Part shown: piece after piece, positions 34,125-45,000 of the stretch
Position numbering within the stretch: the stretch's first letter is position 1
How the letters are laid out: each line of letters begins with the position of its first letter
Origin: Pseudoips prasinana
Lineage: Eukaryota > Arthropoda > Insecta > Lepidoptera > Nolidae
DNA: 64,000 nt
Assembly (NCBI GenBank): GCA_951640165.1
Contig: OX621247.1
Location: 36,921,251-36,985,250 of the forward strand
Direction of reading: 5' to 3'
Notes under the pieces: model-generated
Database searches by the model: none
What the model saw: only the letters and a program-made list of their open reading frames with translations
Told to the model about the DNA's origin: nothing
Position numbers and translations under genes: made by a program

Positions 34125-37100
34125 TGGATAGGGTCAAACATCGCATCCTCCAGGCGAACACCAACCACTGCAGAGCGGCCCAGGATCTGCTCATGCAGAC
34201 CGTGGCCGAGTGGTTGGTGGACGTGGCGGTGGTCGCCGAGCCGTACTCGATACCTGGCCGTTGGCTGGGTGATCGGGACGGCTTGGTGGCGTTGGTGTCG
34301 CGGCCTGCCACGGACTCCCCTCCCCTCTCGCTTTTAGAGAGGGGTCCGGGATACGTAGCCGCCGCGTGGGGAGAAATAGCCCTGGTCGGGGTCTATTTCT
34401 CCCCAAACCGCCCTCTAAGGGACTTCGAGAACTTTCTCGAGGTCCTTACGGCAGTCGTCGGGAGGGCGGCACCACGTCAGGTCGTCGTGTTGGGCGACCT
34501 GAACGCCAAGTCGGTGGCCTGGGGCAACCCAGCGGCGTCCTGCAACGTCCGGGGGCGCGCCGTCGAATTTTGGGCGGCCTCGTGCGGCGTGTCCCTGCTA
34601 AACAGGGGGGATGTTCAGACGTGTGTGCGGCAACAGGGAGGGTCAGTGGTGGACGTGTCGTTCGCCAACCCTGTGCTAGCCACACGCGTCGTGAACTGGC
34701 GGGTGGAGATGGTGGAGACCCTGTCGGACCACCGATATGTGCGGTTCGACATCTCCACCCAGAGCCCGCGGGGGATGGCCCGCTCGGGCCAATCTCCCTT
34801 CCCGCGGTGGGCTCTCACCCGCCTGGACCGGGAGTCAGCCCAGGAGGCGGCGTTCCTCGAGGACTGGCTCTCGCCCCCTGTGCAGGGCACGGACGTGGAC
34901 GCCGCAGCGGTTCGGCTGCGGGGATCCCTGACCGAGGTGTGCAACTCCAGCATGCCTCGGTCTCGCCGTCCGCCTCCCCGTCGCGCCGTTTATTGGTGGA
35001 CGGTGGAGCTGGCGGGGCTCCGGGCCGCGTGCGTGGAGGCCAGGAGGGCCTACACGCGGAGTCGGCGGCGCACCAGCCGATGTCAGGCTGAGGAGGACCG
35101 CCTCTACGCCTCTTACCTAGAGGCAAAGACGGTCCTCAAGTCGGAAATGTGCGCCGCCGAGGACTCGGCAAAGGCCGAGATGCTGGAGGGCCTCGACAGG
35201 GATCCGTTTGGGAGGCCGTATAAGCAGGCGCGGAGCCAGCTGCGCCCTTACGGTCCCCCATTAGCGGAGACCCTAGAGCCGGCGTTGCTGGATGGGGTGG
35301 TTCGGTCACTGTTTCCGCGCAGGACCGAATTCACCCCACCAACGATGAACCCCCCACTGGGGGGGGTGGCGGCTTCGCCGGCGGAGGAGGTCCCTCCAGT
35401 GTCGGCGGAGGAAGTTCGCGCGGGGGTTCTGCCTCTCCGCACGAAGAAGACGGCCCCTGGACCGGACGGCGTCCCCGCACGGGTGGTGGCCATCGCGGCG
35501 TCCCTCATGGAGGAAAGGCTTCGGGACCTCTTCAGCGCGTGCCTGATGGCTGGGAGGTTCCCGAAGCCATGGAAGGAAGGCAAATTGTGCCTTCTCCGGA
35601 AGGAGGGACGCCCGGTGGACTCCCCCTCGGCATACCGGCCCATCGTTCTGCTGGATGAGGTCGGTAAACTGTTCGAGGGGATTCTCGCCACCCGGCTTAA
35701 CAGCCATTTGCGGGAGGTAGGGCCGGACCTGTCGGACGCCCAGTTCGGGTTTCGACAGGGGCGTTCGACGGTCGACGCGTTGGCCCTACTCAGGGGCCAG
35801 GTGCGGGAGGCGGTCGAGGCTGGGGACGGAGTGTTGGCGGTGTCGTTCGACATCGCCAACGCCTTCAACTCCGTGCCCCACTCGACCATATTGGAGGCAC
35901 TCCGGTACCACGGAGTGCCCCAATATCTGCGGGTGATCCTGGCCAACTACCTGGAGGACCGAGAGGTCCTCCTGGCGGACAGGACGGCCAGGATCAGGCG
36001 CTACGGCGCGGAGTCCGGTGTTCCACAGGGTTCGGTGCTAGGGCCCCTCTTGTGGAACATCGGATTCGATTGGCTGCTGCGCGGCACCCTCCTCCAGGGC
36101 ACGAGTGTCATCTGCTACGCGGATGACACTCTCCTCGTTGCCCGGGGGAGGGACTTTGGAGAGGCGGCCTGTCTGGCCTCAGCTGGCGGATCCTTAGTGG
36201 CAGGTAGGATCCGCCAGCTCGGTTTGAGGGTAGCGCTGAACAAGACCGAGGCCGTGTTCTTTCACGGGCCTCGGCAGCGCTGCCCTCCTGACGCCCACAT
36301 CGTGGTGGAGGGCGTCCGGATAGGGGTCGGGGCCCAGATAAAGTATCTGGGCCTCGTGCTGGACAGCAGGTGGCGCTTCGGCCCGCACTTTAGCGGGCTG
36401 TCGACGCGCCTGCTGAAAGCCGCGGACGCCCTCTCATGGCTCCTCCCAAACCTGGGAGGGCCCAAGGAGCGATGCCGGCGCCTCTATGCCGGCATCCTCA
36501 AGAGCATGGCCCTATATGGGGCACCCATCTGGGCGGACTCCCTCCATAGGAGGGAGAATGCAACCGCCATCCGCAGGCCCCAACGGGCCATTGCACAGCG
36601 GGTGGCGAGAGCCTACCGCTCAGTGGGCTTTGCGGCGGCGTGCGCTCTGGCCGGCACCCCTCCCTGGGAATTGGAGGCATGGGTGCTCGCCAGAGTGTAC
36701 GAATGGGCGGCGTGGCGTAGGGCGCTGGGTGAGCGCCCCGCCACGCAAGAGCGGGATGCCGTGCGGCGGGAGGCGAGGGACGCAATCGTCCTACACTGGA
36801 CACGGGACCTCGCCTCCGCCACATTTGGACGCCGGACGCTGGACGCGCTCGGTCCAGTCCTGCGGGACTGGCTCGAGCGGTCCCACGGTTTCCTCTCGTT
36901 CCGTCTGGTGCAGGTGTTATCCGGGCATGGCTGCTTCGGATCGCACCTGCATCGGATCCGGAGGGAGGAAACCCCGGCGTGCCACGAGTGTGGAGCCGCG
37001 GAGGACACGGCGCAGCACACCCTCGAGGTGTGCCCAACCTGGGCTGAGCTGCGCCGTGCCCTGACCGATGTAGTCGGGATTGACCTCTCGCTTCCCAGTG

Positions 37101-37294
37101 TGGTGAATTCCATGCTGGGAAGTGAGGAGGCTTGGGCGGCGGTTGCCTCCTTTTGCGAGAATGCCATGTCGCAAAAGGAGGCGGCGGAGCGCGCGCGGGA
37201 GGATGATCCTCTCGCGCCGCCGCTCCGCAGGCGAAGAAGGGGTGGGAGACGGCGGTTGTACGATCGTCGTCTCCCTCCTTCTGGTGGTGATTAG
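34124..37294 (+). CDS. ORF2 of K: endonuclease/reverse transcriptase (1056 aa)
   Basis: Starts MDRVKHRILQANTNHC, with D for G at residue 2 and K for E at residue 5. Endonuclease motifs are intact; VQTCVRQQ and SFANPVLA replace VHTCVRQ and SFATPVLA. It shares the LPLRTKK/LRDLFSACLMAGRFPKPWKEGK RT block with I. YADD is intact, and the thumb reads QIKYLGLVLDSRW. The zinc motif reads CHECGAAEDTAQHTLEVC, followed by PTWAELRR. Confidence 0.9.
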   Translation: MDRVKHRILQANTNHCRAAQDLLMQTVAEWLVDVAVVAEPYSIPGRWLGDRDGLVALVSRPATDSPPLSLLERGPGYVAAAWGEIALVGVYFSPNRPLRDFENFLEVLTAVVGRAAPRQVVVLGDLNAKSVAWGNPAASCNVRGRAVEFWAASCGVSLLNRGDVQTCVRQQGGSVVDVSFANPVLATRVVNWRVEMVETLSDHRYVRFDISTQSPRGMARSGQSPFPRWALTRLDRESAQEAAFLEDWLSPPVQGTDVDAAAVRLRGSLTEVCNSSMPRSRRPPPRRAVYWWTVELAGLRAACVEARRAYTRSRRRTSRCQAEEDRLYASYLEAKTVLKSEMCAAEDSAKAEMLEGLDRDPFGRPYKQARSQLRPYGPPLAETLEPALLDGVVRSLFPRRTEFTPPTMNPPLGGVAASPAEEVPPVSAEEVRAGVLPLRTKKTAPGPDGVPARVVAIAASLMEERLRDLFSACLMAGRFPKPWKEGKLCLLRKEGRPVDSPSAYRPIVLLDEVGKLFEGILATRLNSHLREVGPDLSDAQFGFRQGRSTVDALALLRGQVREAVEAGDGVLAVSFDIANAFNSVPHSTILEALRYHGVPQYLRVILANYLEDREVLLADRTARIRRYGAESGVPQGSVLGPLLWNIGFDWLLRGTLLQGTSVICYADDTLLVARGRDFGEAACLASAGGSLVAGRIRQLGLRVALNKTEAVFFHGPRQRCPPDAHIVVEGVRIGVGAQIKYLGLVLDSRWRFGPHFSGLSTRLLKAADALSWLLPNLGGPKERCRRLYAGILKSMALYGAPIWADSLHRRENATAIRRPQRAIAQRVARAYRSVGFAAACALAGTPPWELEAWVLARVYEWAAWRRALGERPATQERDAVRREARDAIVLHWTRDLASATFGRRTLDALGPVLRDWLERSHGFLSFRLVQVLSGHGCFGSHLHRIRREETPACHECGAAEDTAQHTLEVCPTWAELRRALTDVVGIDLSLPSVVNSMLGSEEAWAAVASFCENAMSQKEAAERAREDDPLAPPLRRRRRGGRRRLYDRRLPPSGGD

Positions 37295-37641
37295 CGGGCG
37301 ACAGGCGCGGGGGCGCCTTCGCTCGCATTGCACTAATCACCACCCACGTCGGGCGGGAACGGCCGAGCACTCACGGTCGTTTCCGGGCCCCTCCACTTAG
37401 GGAGGGGCGTGCGGGCTCCGCTGTAAAGGCGGGCGGTCGTCGGTGGGGGACTGGACGTAAAGGCTGTGCCGGTTTCCCAGTCCTCCTCCACAAAGACGAT
37501 GCGGGAGTGCCGCTGGGTTATTTTAGTGGGTATGCCGGAGTAGCCGGAGAGTCCCACATAACCCGTCCATCCCCCAATGGGCGGGTATGCGTAACGCATT
37601 TTTTCCCAGCGCAAACAAAAAAAAAAAAAAAAAAAAAAAAA

Positions 37642-37660
37642 GGTTAGGTTAGGTTAGGTT
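37642..37660 (+). repeat. TTAGG spacer K/L, 19 nt
   Basis: Ends GGTT. The first base of L is also T, so the exact junction is ambiguous by one base. Confidence 0.95.
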
Positions 37661-38229
37661 TCGGAATGGACCTCTCACTTCCCAGTGTGGTGAACTCCAT
37701 GCTGGGGAGTGAGGAGGCTTGGGCGGCGGTTGCCTCCTTTTGCGAGAATATCATGTCGCAAAAGGAGGTGGCGGAGCGCGCGCGGGAGGACGATCCTCTC
37801 GCGCCACCTCTCCGCAGGCGAAGGAGGGGTGGGAGAAGGCGGTTGTACGACCGTCGCCTCCCACCCTCTGGTGGTGATTAGCGGGCGATAGGCGCGGGGG
37901 CGCCTTCGCTCGCATTGCACAAATCGCCACCATCGTCGGGCGGGAACGGCCGAGCACTCACGGTCGTTCCCGGGCCCCTCCACTTAGGGAGGGGCGTGCG
38001 GGCCCCGCTGTAAAGGCGGGCGGTCGTCGGTGGGGGACTGGACGTAAAGGCTGTGCCGGTTTCCCAGTCCTCCTCCACACAGACGATGCGGGAGTGCCGC
38101 TGGGTTATTTTAGTGGGTATGCCGGGCTAGCCGGAGAGTCCCACATAACCCGTCCATCCCCCAATGGGCGGGTATGCGTAACGCATTTTTTCCCAGCGCA
38201 AACAAAAAAAAAAAAAAAAAAAAAAAAAA
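37661..38229 (+). mobile_element. Element L: 5'-truncated family 1 copy
   Basis: Starts TCGGAATGGACCTCTC, retaining only the last ORF2 codons, the 3' UTR and a 26-nt poly(A). It has the variant ending GGAGAAGGCGG...CCACCCTCTGG also seen in H, and CCGGGCTAGCCGG as in G. Confidence 0.92.
37663..37881 (+). pseudogene. ORF2 C-terminal remnant in element L
   Basis: 72 in-frame codons (G-M-D-L-S-L-P) with SFCENIMSQKEVAERA and the basic tail. The hairpin stem bases are kept while the loop has ATATC for ATGTC. Confidence 0.88.
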
Positions 38230-38248
38230 GGTTAGGTTAGGTTAGGTT
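38230..38248 (+). repeat. TTAGG spacer L/M, 19 nt
   Basis: Same phase as the other spacers although the downstream element belongs to another family. Confidence 0.97.
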
Positions 38249-38888
38249 GACTGTGGAGCCCCCCAGCATGCAGATGCGCGTTGGTGATTCTGCTGTCCAG
38301 ATAGGACGTAATATAAAATACTTGGGACTGACACTGGACGGGCGCTGGAACTTCGAAGCCCACTTCGAGCGACTGGTCCCTCGCGTCCGCGGAGTGGCTG
38401 GCGCGTTCCAGAGACTGTTGCCCAATCTAGGTGGGCCTCGGGAGGAGGTACGTCGCCTCTATTGCGGGGTCGTGCGGTCCATGGCCCTCTATGGTGCGCC
38501 TGTCTGGTCTAGTATCCTGGCAGGCGCGCCTCGCTGTAGGGCGTTACTCAGCAGCTTGCAACGAGTAATGGCCATACGCGTTGTTCGTGGTTACCGCACG
38601 ATATCGTATGAGGCGGCAACTGTCCTTGCGCGATTTCCGCCGCTTGACGTCCTGGCGGACATGGACGCGAGAATGTACGACCGCATTCGGGCCCCTGTCT
38701 GCCGGGGCGCCAGCGGAAACACTTTGGACTGGACTCAAGTCCGGCGGGACGAGCACCGGCAAGCTCTCCAAATTTGGCGCGAGCGACTCGAGTTGCCACG
38801 AGCCTCTCGCCAACGGGCTGTCGGGGCTGTCTTACCCAGCTTTGACGAATGGATGACTAGGAGACGCGGACACGTCACTTACAGGTTG

Positions 38889-38933
38889 ACTCAGATACTC
38901 ACCGGACACGGATGTTTCGGTGAGTATCTGAGT
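38889..38933 (+). other. Predicted RNA hairpin inside family 2 ORF2
   Basis: ACT-CAG-ATA-CTC-ACC pairs perfectly, codon against codon, with GGT-GAG-TAT-CTG-AGT. One or two further flanking pairs make up to 17 bp. It is the positional counterpart of the family 1 hairpin at 12634-12678. Confidence 0.75.
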
Positions 38934-39126
38934 CGAATAGGACGAGAGGTGACACCGCAATGTCACCATTGTGGATGCGATCAGGACTCAGCCCAGCACA
39001 CCTTGGAAGAATGTCCGGCCTGGGCCTCTGAGCGGCGAGTCCTGATCGCAAAAATCGGTAGTGACCTTTCGCCGCCAGCAGTGATTTCATCAATGTTGGC
39101 GGCGGACAGCTCCTGGAGGGCGGTGG

Positions 39127-39162
39127 TCTCCTTCTGTGAAGCAGTTATGCTGCAGAAGGAGA
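39127..39162 (+). other. Predicted RNA hairpin near family 2 ORF2 end
   Basis: TCTCCTTCTG (39127-39136) pairs with CAGAAGGAGA (39153-39162). Homologous to the family 1 stem, with TTC/CAG replacing TTT/CAA. Confidence 0.7.
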
Positions 39163-39591
39163 TCGCCGAGCGGGCCAGGGAGCGGGATGATCCTGCCCGT
39201 AGAAGGGTCAGGCGCCGGAGAGGCGGTAACAACCGCTAATCTGGCGAGAACGTGAGCGCCGGGTGATCCAAGCGGCTGCGGTCGCTAGCCTGGTGCGAGA
39301 GAAAATGCGGCGCTAATCGTGCAACATAGTTGTTTGATAAGCGCCGCCCCCTTGGGATCGTCGGTGGTTGGAGATGGGGATCTCCCACTACCGTCAAAAG
39401 CGATCCCGGGAAGAGGCAATCTGCCGTAGCCGCAGGTTGCCTAACCACAACCACGCGCGTTGGGGGCAACAAATCGCCCCCTGGGTTGAGCCTTGAAAAG
39501 GCAGCAATGCTATGGTGGTGGCTCCGGTGGTGATCGTTACGAGTTCCCGGAGTCGCTACCCCACGCGTTGTGAGGCTGGCTACCATGGTGG

Positions 39592-39672
39592 TTTTAGTGG
39601 GTATCCCGGGACTAGCCCGGCGAGTCCCACATAACCCGTCGTCTCCCCAAGCGGCGGGTATGCGTAACGCAT
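39592..39672 (+). promoter_or_regulatory. 3' UTR three-hairpin module of family 2
   Basis: GTGGG (39597-39601)/CCCAC (39626-39630) enclosing CCGGGACTAGCCCGG; ACCCGTCG (39634-39641)/CGGCGGGT (39652-39659); ATGCG/CGCAT (39660-39672). The middle stem gains a pair relative to family 1. Confidence 0.65.
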
Positions 39673-39680
39673 TTCCACCA

Positions 39681-39716
<36 letters not shown>

Positions 39717-39718
<2 letters not shown>

Positions 39719-39775
39719 TTAGGTTAGGTTAGGTTAGGTTAGGTTAGGTTAGGTTAGGTTAGGTTAGGTTAGGTT
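39717..39775 (+). repeat. TTAGG spacer M/N, 59 nt
   Basis: About twelve perfect repeats in the common phase. Confidence 0.97.
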
Positions 39776-39928
39776 GGGGAACCACCCCACAGTGCTTGCG
39801 TCCACGTCGCGTTCCCCGGAAACGTCCCAGTCCTGACCACCGTAACGGAGTGGCAGGCTGGGTACGGCCAAAGTGCACTGTGCATCGTAACTATCTTATT
39901 GCCTTGTGAGTTACGAATACTGCTGAGA

Positions 39929-42034
39929 ATGCCCAAACAACCGCGGGATGCCCTCGGGCATTTCATTACAAAAGGCCCTTCTCAGGGCCAACCCAAAGGC
40001 CCTTCTCAGGGCCAACCCAAAGGCCCTTCTCAGGGCCAACCAAAAGGCCCTTCTCAGGGCCAACGCGACGCGTCGGCGTCGAACGAAGGCAGAGCCTTCT
40101 ACGGAGGGAGGGCGGACGATTTGTCGGACTCCGACAACGAGTCCGTTGTGTCGGGTGCTAGCTCAATGGTGATTGATGCTCGATCACGATCGGGATCGAG
40201 GAAGCGGAGCTTTCTCAAAGTCGTGTCCGATGGCTCCTCCGGCTCGGGTTCGGCGAAGGAGCCAAAGAAGAAGACAAAGGCCAAAAAGGCGACAACAGCG
40301 GCAGACACCCACGATGTGGGTTTAGCCGACGCCCAGCGCGAGCTGGACCTGGCACGGCGGGAGCAGCTCCAGCAAGAGCTGGAGGAGCGGGTTGCGGCCA
40401 GGGAGGAACGGGCGCGCGTCGCTCGTGCCAAGGCCGATTACGGTGCGGCCCGCGTCCTGTACGCGAACCACTCCCTGGCCGAACTGGAGAAGATGGCCTT
40501 GGAGGACGAAGAGGCGATCGTGGAGGTCGCCGCCAAGTCCTCGCATCTGAAGGGGACTTTCCAGAAGTCCCTCAGATGCCGGGCCGCCAGCATGCGTGGC
40601 ATCGTCGCGGAGCTGGTGGACCGCAAGGCCAGCGATGAAACGCGGCAACTGCAGGCGAAGGTAGATCGCCTGCAGTCGGAGGTCAGCCAGCTGCATCTGA
40701 AGCTGGCTGAAGCCACGGCCCGGCCATCCCAAGCCGAGCCTAGACCTGCGGCAGAGGGCCTTGCCTCCTCCCCCGGCCTTGAAGATGTCCTCCGCAAAGT
40801 TATGGCGGATGAGAGGGCATTCGTTCGGTCCTGCATAGCGGGAATTGAAGACCGGCTCTTGCCGGCAAAGATCCTCCGACCGCCGCTTGCGGCGGACAAG
40901 AGGCGAGTGGAGCCGGTGGCAACCTCCCAGACGGAGGACGCCCAACTCCCGTCCACCACCCCGACCAACCAGCAGGGCTGGACGAAGGTGGTCGGTAAGG
41001 GTAAGGGCAAAGGCAAAAAGACGGCAGCTGTCGTCCCTGCCGTCCCTGCCACCACCACTCCCAGCCAGTCGAGGCCGACTGGCAAGGGTAAAGGGAGGGG
41101 GAAAACCACCCCCCCTGCCGCCTCCGCCACCACCCCTGCCGGTCAGTCACAGACGACTGGCAAGGGAAAGGGGAAGGGTTCGACCCCAGCCGGTGTCAGG
41201 AGGAACTTGGTTCCTCCCAAGACCGCAGCCGTCGTGATGACGCTCACCACAAAGGCTGCGGAGCGGGGCGAGACGTACGCGTCCGTGATGTTGCGGGCGC
41301 GTGCCAATGCCGATCCTACCAAATTGGGGATCGGTAAAGTCTCGTGCCGCCGGACGCAGGCTGGGGCTCGAATTTTCGAGTTCCCGGGTGCGGAGGGCGC
41401 AAAACACGCGGACCTCTTCGCAGCGAAGCTGCGGGAGGTCATCGCGGACGTGGCGAAGGTGGCCAGGCCGGTGAAGTCGGCGGCCATCGAGGTGACGGAC
41501 CTGGATGACTCCGTCACCAAGGAGGAGGTGGTGGCAGCAATCGCAGCCATAGGGGGCTGCGAAGTCGCAGCGGTACAAGGCGGGGGCATCAGGCCCGGGC
41601 GCGGCGGCATGGGCACCATTCGCCTAGAGTGCCCAGTCGCCGCTGCCAAAGCCGTCCTCGAAAAGGGACGGCTCGCCGTTGGCTTCAGCTTGGGTGCAGT
41701 CCGGGCCCTTGAAGACCAGCCGTTAAGGTGTTATAAGTGCTTCGGCATCGGACACACCCGAGCTCTCTGTCCGTCCACAATAGACAGGACGGACAGCTGC
41801 TACCGCTGCGGCAAGGAGGGGCACAAAGCCGCCTCCTGCAATGCCGCCACGCCGCACTGCACGGTCTGTGCCGCCAGTGGCCGCCCTGCGGGCCACATAA
41901 TGAAGGGGAGGAACTGCAGTCCTCCCCTTAAGAAGGGGAAAGTACAGGCGCTGACCCGGCCTGTCGTTGCCACCGCCGTCCCAGTGGCTGGGACCTCAGC
42001 GGCTGTGGAGGAGGGGGGTGCGATGACCGACTAA
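39929..42034 (+). CDS. ORF1 of N: gag-like protein (701 aa)
   Basis: Starts MPKQPRDALGHFITKG. Four repeat units. The central block KADYGAARVLYANHSLAELEKMALEDEEAIVEVAA equals that of G, while LLPAKILRPPLAADKRRVEPVATSQ equals that of K, so this ORF is visibly mosaic. The Lys-Gly region is short. Knuckles CYKCFGIGHTRALC, CYRCGKEGHKAASC and CTVC...H...C are intact. The stop overlaps ORF2. Confidence 0.9.
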   Translation: MPKQPRDALGHFITKGPSQGQPKGPSQGQPKGPSQGQPKGPSQGQRDASASNEGRAFYGGRADDLSDSDNESVVSGASSMVIDARSRSGSRKRSFLKVVSDGSSGSGSAKEPKKKTKAKKATTAADTHDVGLADAQRELDLARREQLQQELEERVAAREERARVARAKADYGAARVLYANHSLAELEKMALEDEEAIVEVAAKSSHLKGTFQKSLRCRAASMRGIVAELVDRKASDETRQLQAKVDRLQSEVSQLHLKLAEATARPSQAEPRPAAEGLASSPGLEDVLRKVMADERAFVRSCIAGIEDRLLPAKILRPPLAADKRRVEPVATSQTEDAQLPSTTPTNQQGWTKVVGKGKGKGKKTAAVVPAVPATTTPSQSRPTGKGKGRGKTTPPAASATTPAGQSQTTGKGKGKGSTPAGVRRNLVPPKTAAVVMTLTTKAAERGETYASVMLRARANADPTKLGIGKVSCRRTQAGARIFEFPGAEGAKHADLFAAKLREVIADVAKVARPVKSAAIEVTDLDDSVTKEEVVAAIAAIGGCEVAAVQGGGIRPGRGGMGTIRLECPVAAAKAVLEKGRLAVGFSLGAVRALEDQPLRCYKCFGIGHTRALCPSTIDRTDSCYRCGKEGHKAASCNAATPHCTVCAASGRPAGHIMKGRNCSPPLKKGKVQALTRPVVATAVPVAGTSAAVEEGGAMTD
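39974..40061 (+). repeat. 24-bp coding minisatellite in ORF1 of N, 4 units
   Basis: Four units encoding KGPSQGQP. Confidence 0.95.
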
Positions 42035-45000
42035 TGGGTAGAGTCGAACATCGCATCCTCCAGGCGAACACCAACCACTGCAGAGCGGCACAGGATCTGT
42101 TGATGCAGACTGTGGCCGAGTGGTTGGTGGACGTGGCGGTGGTCGCCGAGCCGTACTCGGTACCTGGCCGTTGGCTGGGTGATCGGGACGGCTTGGTGGC
42201 GTTGGTGTCGCGGCCTGCCACGGACTCCCCTCCCCTCTCGCTTTTAGAGAGGGGTCCGGGATACGTGGCCGCCTCGTGGGGAGAAATAGCCCTGGTCGGG
42301 GTCTATTTCTCCCCAAACCGCCCTCTAAGGGACTTCGAGGATTTTCTCGAAGTCCTTACGGCAGTCGTCGGGAGGGCGGCACCACGTCAGGTCGTCGTGG
42401 TGGGCGACCTGAACGCCAAGTCGGTGGCCTGGGGCAACTCAGCGGCGTCCTGCAACGTCCGGGGGCGCGCCGTCGAATTTTGGGCGGCCTCGTGCGGCGT
42501 GTCTCTCCTAAACAGGGGGGATGTTCACACGTGTGTGCGGCAACAGGGAGGGTCAGTGGTGGACGTATCGTTCGCCACCCCTGTGCTAGCCGCCCGCGTT
42601 GTGAACTGGCGGGTGGAGATGGTGGAGACCCTGTCGGACCACCGATATGTGCGGTTCGACATCTCCACCCAGAGCCCGCGGGGAATGGCCCGCTCGGGCC
42701 AATCACCCTTCCCGCGGTGGGCTCTCACCCGCCTGGACCGGGAGTCAGCCCAGGAGGCGGCGTTCCTCGAGGACTGGCTCTCGCCCCCTGTGGAGGGCAC
42801 GGACGTGGACGCCGCAGCGGTTCGATTGCGGGGGTCCCTGACCGAGGTGTGCAACTCCAGCATGCCTCGGTCTCGCCGTCCGCCTCCCCGTCGCGCCGTT
42901 TATTGGTGGACGGTGGAGCTGGCGGGGCTCCGGGCCGCGTGCGTGGAGGCCAGGAGGGCCTACACGCGGAGTCGGCGGCGCACCAGCCGATGTCAGACTG
43001 AGGAGGACCGCCTCTACGCCTCTTACCTAGAGGCAAAGACGGTCCTCAAGTCGGAAATGTGCGCCGCTGAGGACTCGGCAAAGGCCGAGATGCTGGAGGG
43101 CCTCGACAGGGATCCGTTTGGGAGGCCGTATAAGCAGGCGCGGAGCCAGCTGCGCCCTTACGGTCCCCCATTAGCGGAGACCCTAGAGCCGGCGTTGCTG
43201 GATGGGGTGGTTCGGTCACTGTTTCCGCGCAGGACCGACTTCACCCCACCAACGATGAACCCCCCGCTGGGGGGGGTGGTGGCTTCGCCGGAGGAGGAGG
43301 TGCCTCCAGTGTCGGTGGAGGAATTTCGCGCGGGGGTTCTGTCCCTCCGCGCGAAGAAGACGGCCCCTGGACCAGATGGCGTCCCCGCACGGGTGGTGGC
43401 CATCGCAGCGTCCTTCATGGAGCAGAGGTTTCGGGACCTCTTCAGCGCGTGCCTGACGGCTGGGAGGTTCCCGAAGATCTGGAAGGAGGGGCAGCTTTGC
43501 CTGCTCCGGAAGGAGGGACGCCCGGTGGACTCCCCCTCGGCATACCGGCCCATCGTTCTGCTCGATGAGGTCGGTAAATTGTTCGAGGGGATCATCGCCA
43601 CCCGGCTAAATAGCCAGTTGCGGGAGGTAGGGCCAGACCTGTCGGACGCCCAGTTCGGGTTCCGACAAGGGCGTTCGACGGTCGACGCGTTGGCCCTACT
43701 CAGGGGCCAAGTGCGGGAAGCGGTCGAGGCTGGGGACGGAGTGTTGGCGGTGTCGTTCGACATCGCCAACGCGTTCAACTCCGTGCCCCACTCGACCATA
43801 TTGGAGGCACTCCGGTACCACGGAGTGCCCCAATATCTGCGGGTGATCCTGGCCAACTACCTGGAGGACCGGGAGGTCCTCCTGGCGGACAGGACGGCCA
43901 GGATCAGGCGCTACGGCGCGGAGTCCGGTGTTCCACAGGGTTCGGTGCTAGGGCCCCTCTTGTGGAACATCGGATTCGATTGGCTGCTGCGCGGCACCCT
44001 CCTCCAGGGCACGAGTGTCATCTGCTACGCGGATGACACTCTCCTCGTTGCCCGGGGGAGGGATTTTAGGGAGGCGTCCTGTCTGGCCTCAGCTGGCGGA
44101 TCCTTAGTGGCAGGTAGGATCCGCCAGCTTGGTTTGAGGGTGGCGCTGAACAAGACCGAGGCCGTGTTCTTTCACGGGCCTCGGCAGCGCTGCCCTCCTG
44201 ACGCCCACATCGTGGTGGAGGGCGTCCGGATAGGGGTCGGGGCCCAGATGAAGTATCTGGGCCTCGTGCTGGACAGCAGGTGGCGCTTCGGCCCGCACTT
44301 CAGCGGGCTGTCGACGCGCCTGCTAAAAGCCGCGGACGCCCTCTCATGGCTCCTCCCGAACCTGGGCGGGCCCAAGGAGCGATGCCGGCGCCTCTATGCC
44401 GGGATCCTCAAAAGCATGGCCCTATATGGGGCTCCCATCTGGGCGGACTCCCTCCACAGGAGGGAGAATGCAACCGCCATCCGCAGGCCCCAACGGGCCA
44501 TTGCACAGCGGGTGGCGAGGGCCTACCGCTCGGTGGGTTTTGCGGCGGCGTGCGCTCTGGCCGGCACCCCTCCCTGGGAATTGGAGGCATGGGTGCTCGC
44601 CAGAGTGTACGAATGGGCGGCGCGGCGTAGGGCGCTGGGTGAGCGCCCCGCCGCGCAAGAGCGGGATGCCGTGCGGCGGGAGGCGAGGGACGCCATCGTC
44701 CAACACTGGACACGGGACCTCGCCTCCGCCACCTTTGGACGCCGGACGCTGGACGCGCTCGGTCCAGTCCTGCGGGACTGGCTCGAGCGCCCCCACGGTT
44801 TCCTCTCTTTCCGTCTGGTGCAGGTGTTGTCCGGGCATGGCTGCTTCGGAACGCACCTGCATCGGATCCAGAGGGAGGAAACCCCGGCGTGCCACGATTG
44901 TGGAGCCGCGGAGGACACGGCGCAGCACACCCTCGAGGTGTGCCCAGCCTGGGCTGAGCTGCGCCGTGCCCTGACAGATGTGGTCGGGCAGGACCTCTCA

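Larger units (their letters stand above)
31793..37641 (+). mobile_element. Element K: full-length SART-like family 1 retrotransposon (copy 5)
   Basis: The longest copy (5.85 kb). 5' UTR 31793-31943. The terminal stem has GTTCCCT in place of GTTCCCC, which still pairs through G-U. The pre-AUG hairpin is CGTAAC (31903-31908)/GTTACG (31926-31931). Poly(A) is 25 nt. Confidence 0.93.
38250..39239 (+). pseudogene. Family 2 ORF2 remnant in element M (thumb and zinc region)
   Basis: About 329 in-frame codons. NIKYLGLTLDGRWNFEAHF corresponds to MKYLGLVLDSRWRFGPHF of family 1. Later come TQILTGHGCFGEYLSRI, then CHHCGCDQDSAQHTLEEC (the C-terminal CCHC), VSFCEAVMLQKEIAERA and RRRRGGNNR. Colinearity with family 1 ORF2 to the stop shows common descent, while identity is clearly partial. 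Endonuclease and RT active site are missing, so it is inactive. Confidence 0.87.
38249..39716 (+). mobile_element. Element M: 5'-truncated SART-like family 2 element
   Basis: A different family in the same orientation and at the same target phase. It begins just before the RT thumb region. ORF2 runs to 39239, then a 3' UTR (39240-39683) and 33-nt poly(A). The 3' UTR is unrelated to family 1 until TTTTAGTGGG at 39592, after which the hairpin module is clearly shared. No intact copy of this family is in the window. Confidence 0.88.

Noticed and set aside
39240..39683. Possible host gene or regulatory sequence between M and N
   Set aside because: It follows the ORF2 stop of M, contains the shared 3' UTR module and ends in poly(A), so it is the M 3' UTR.
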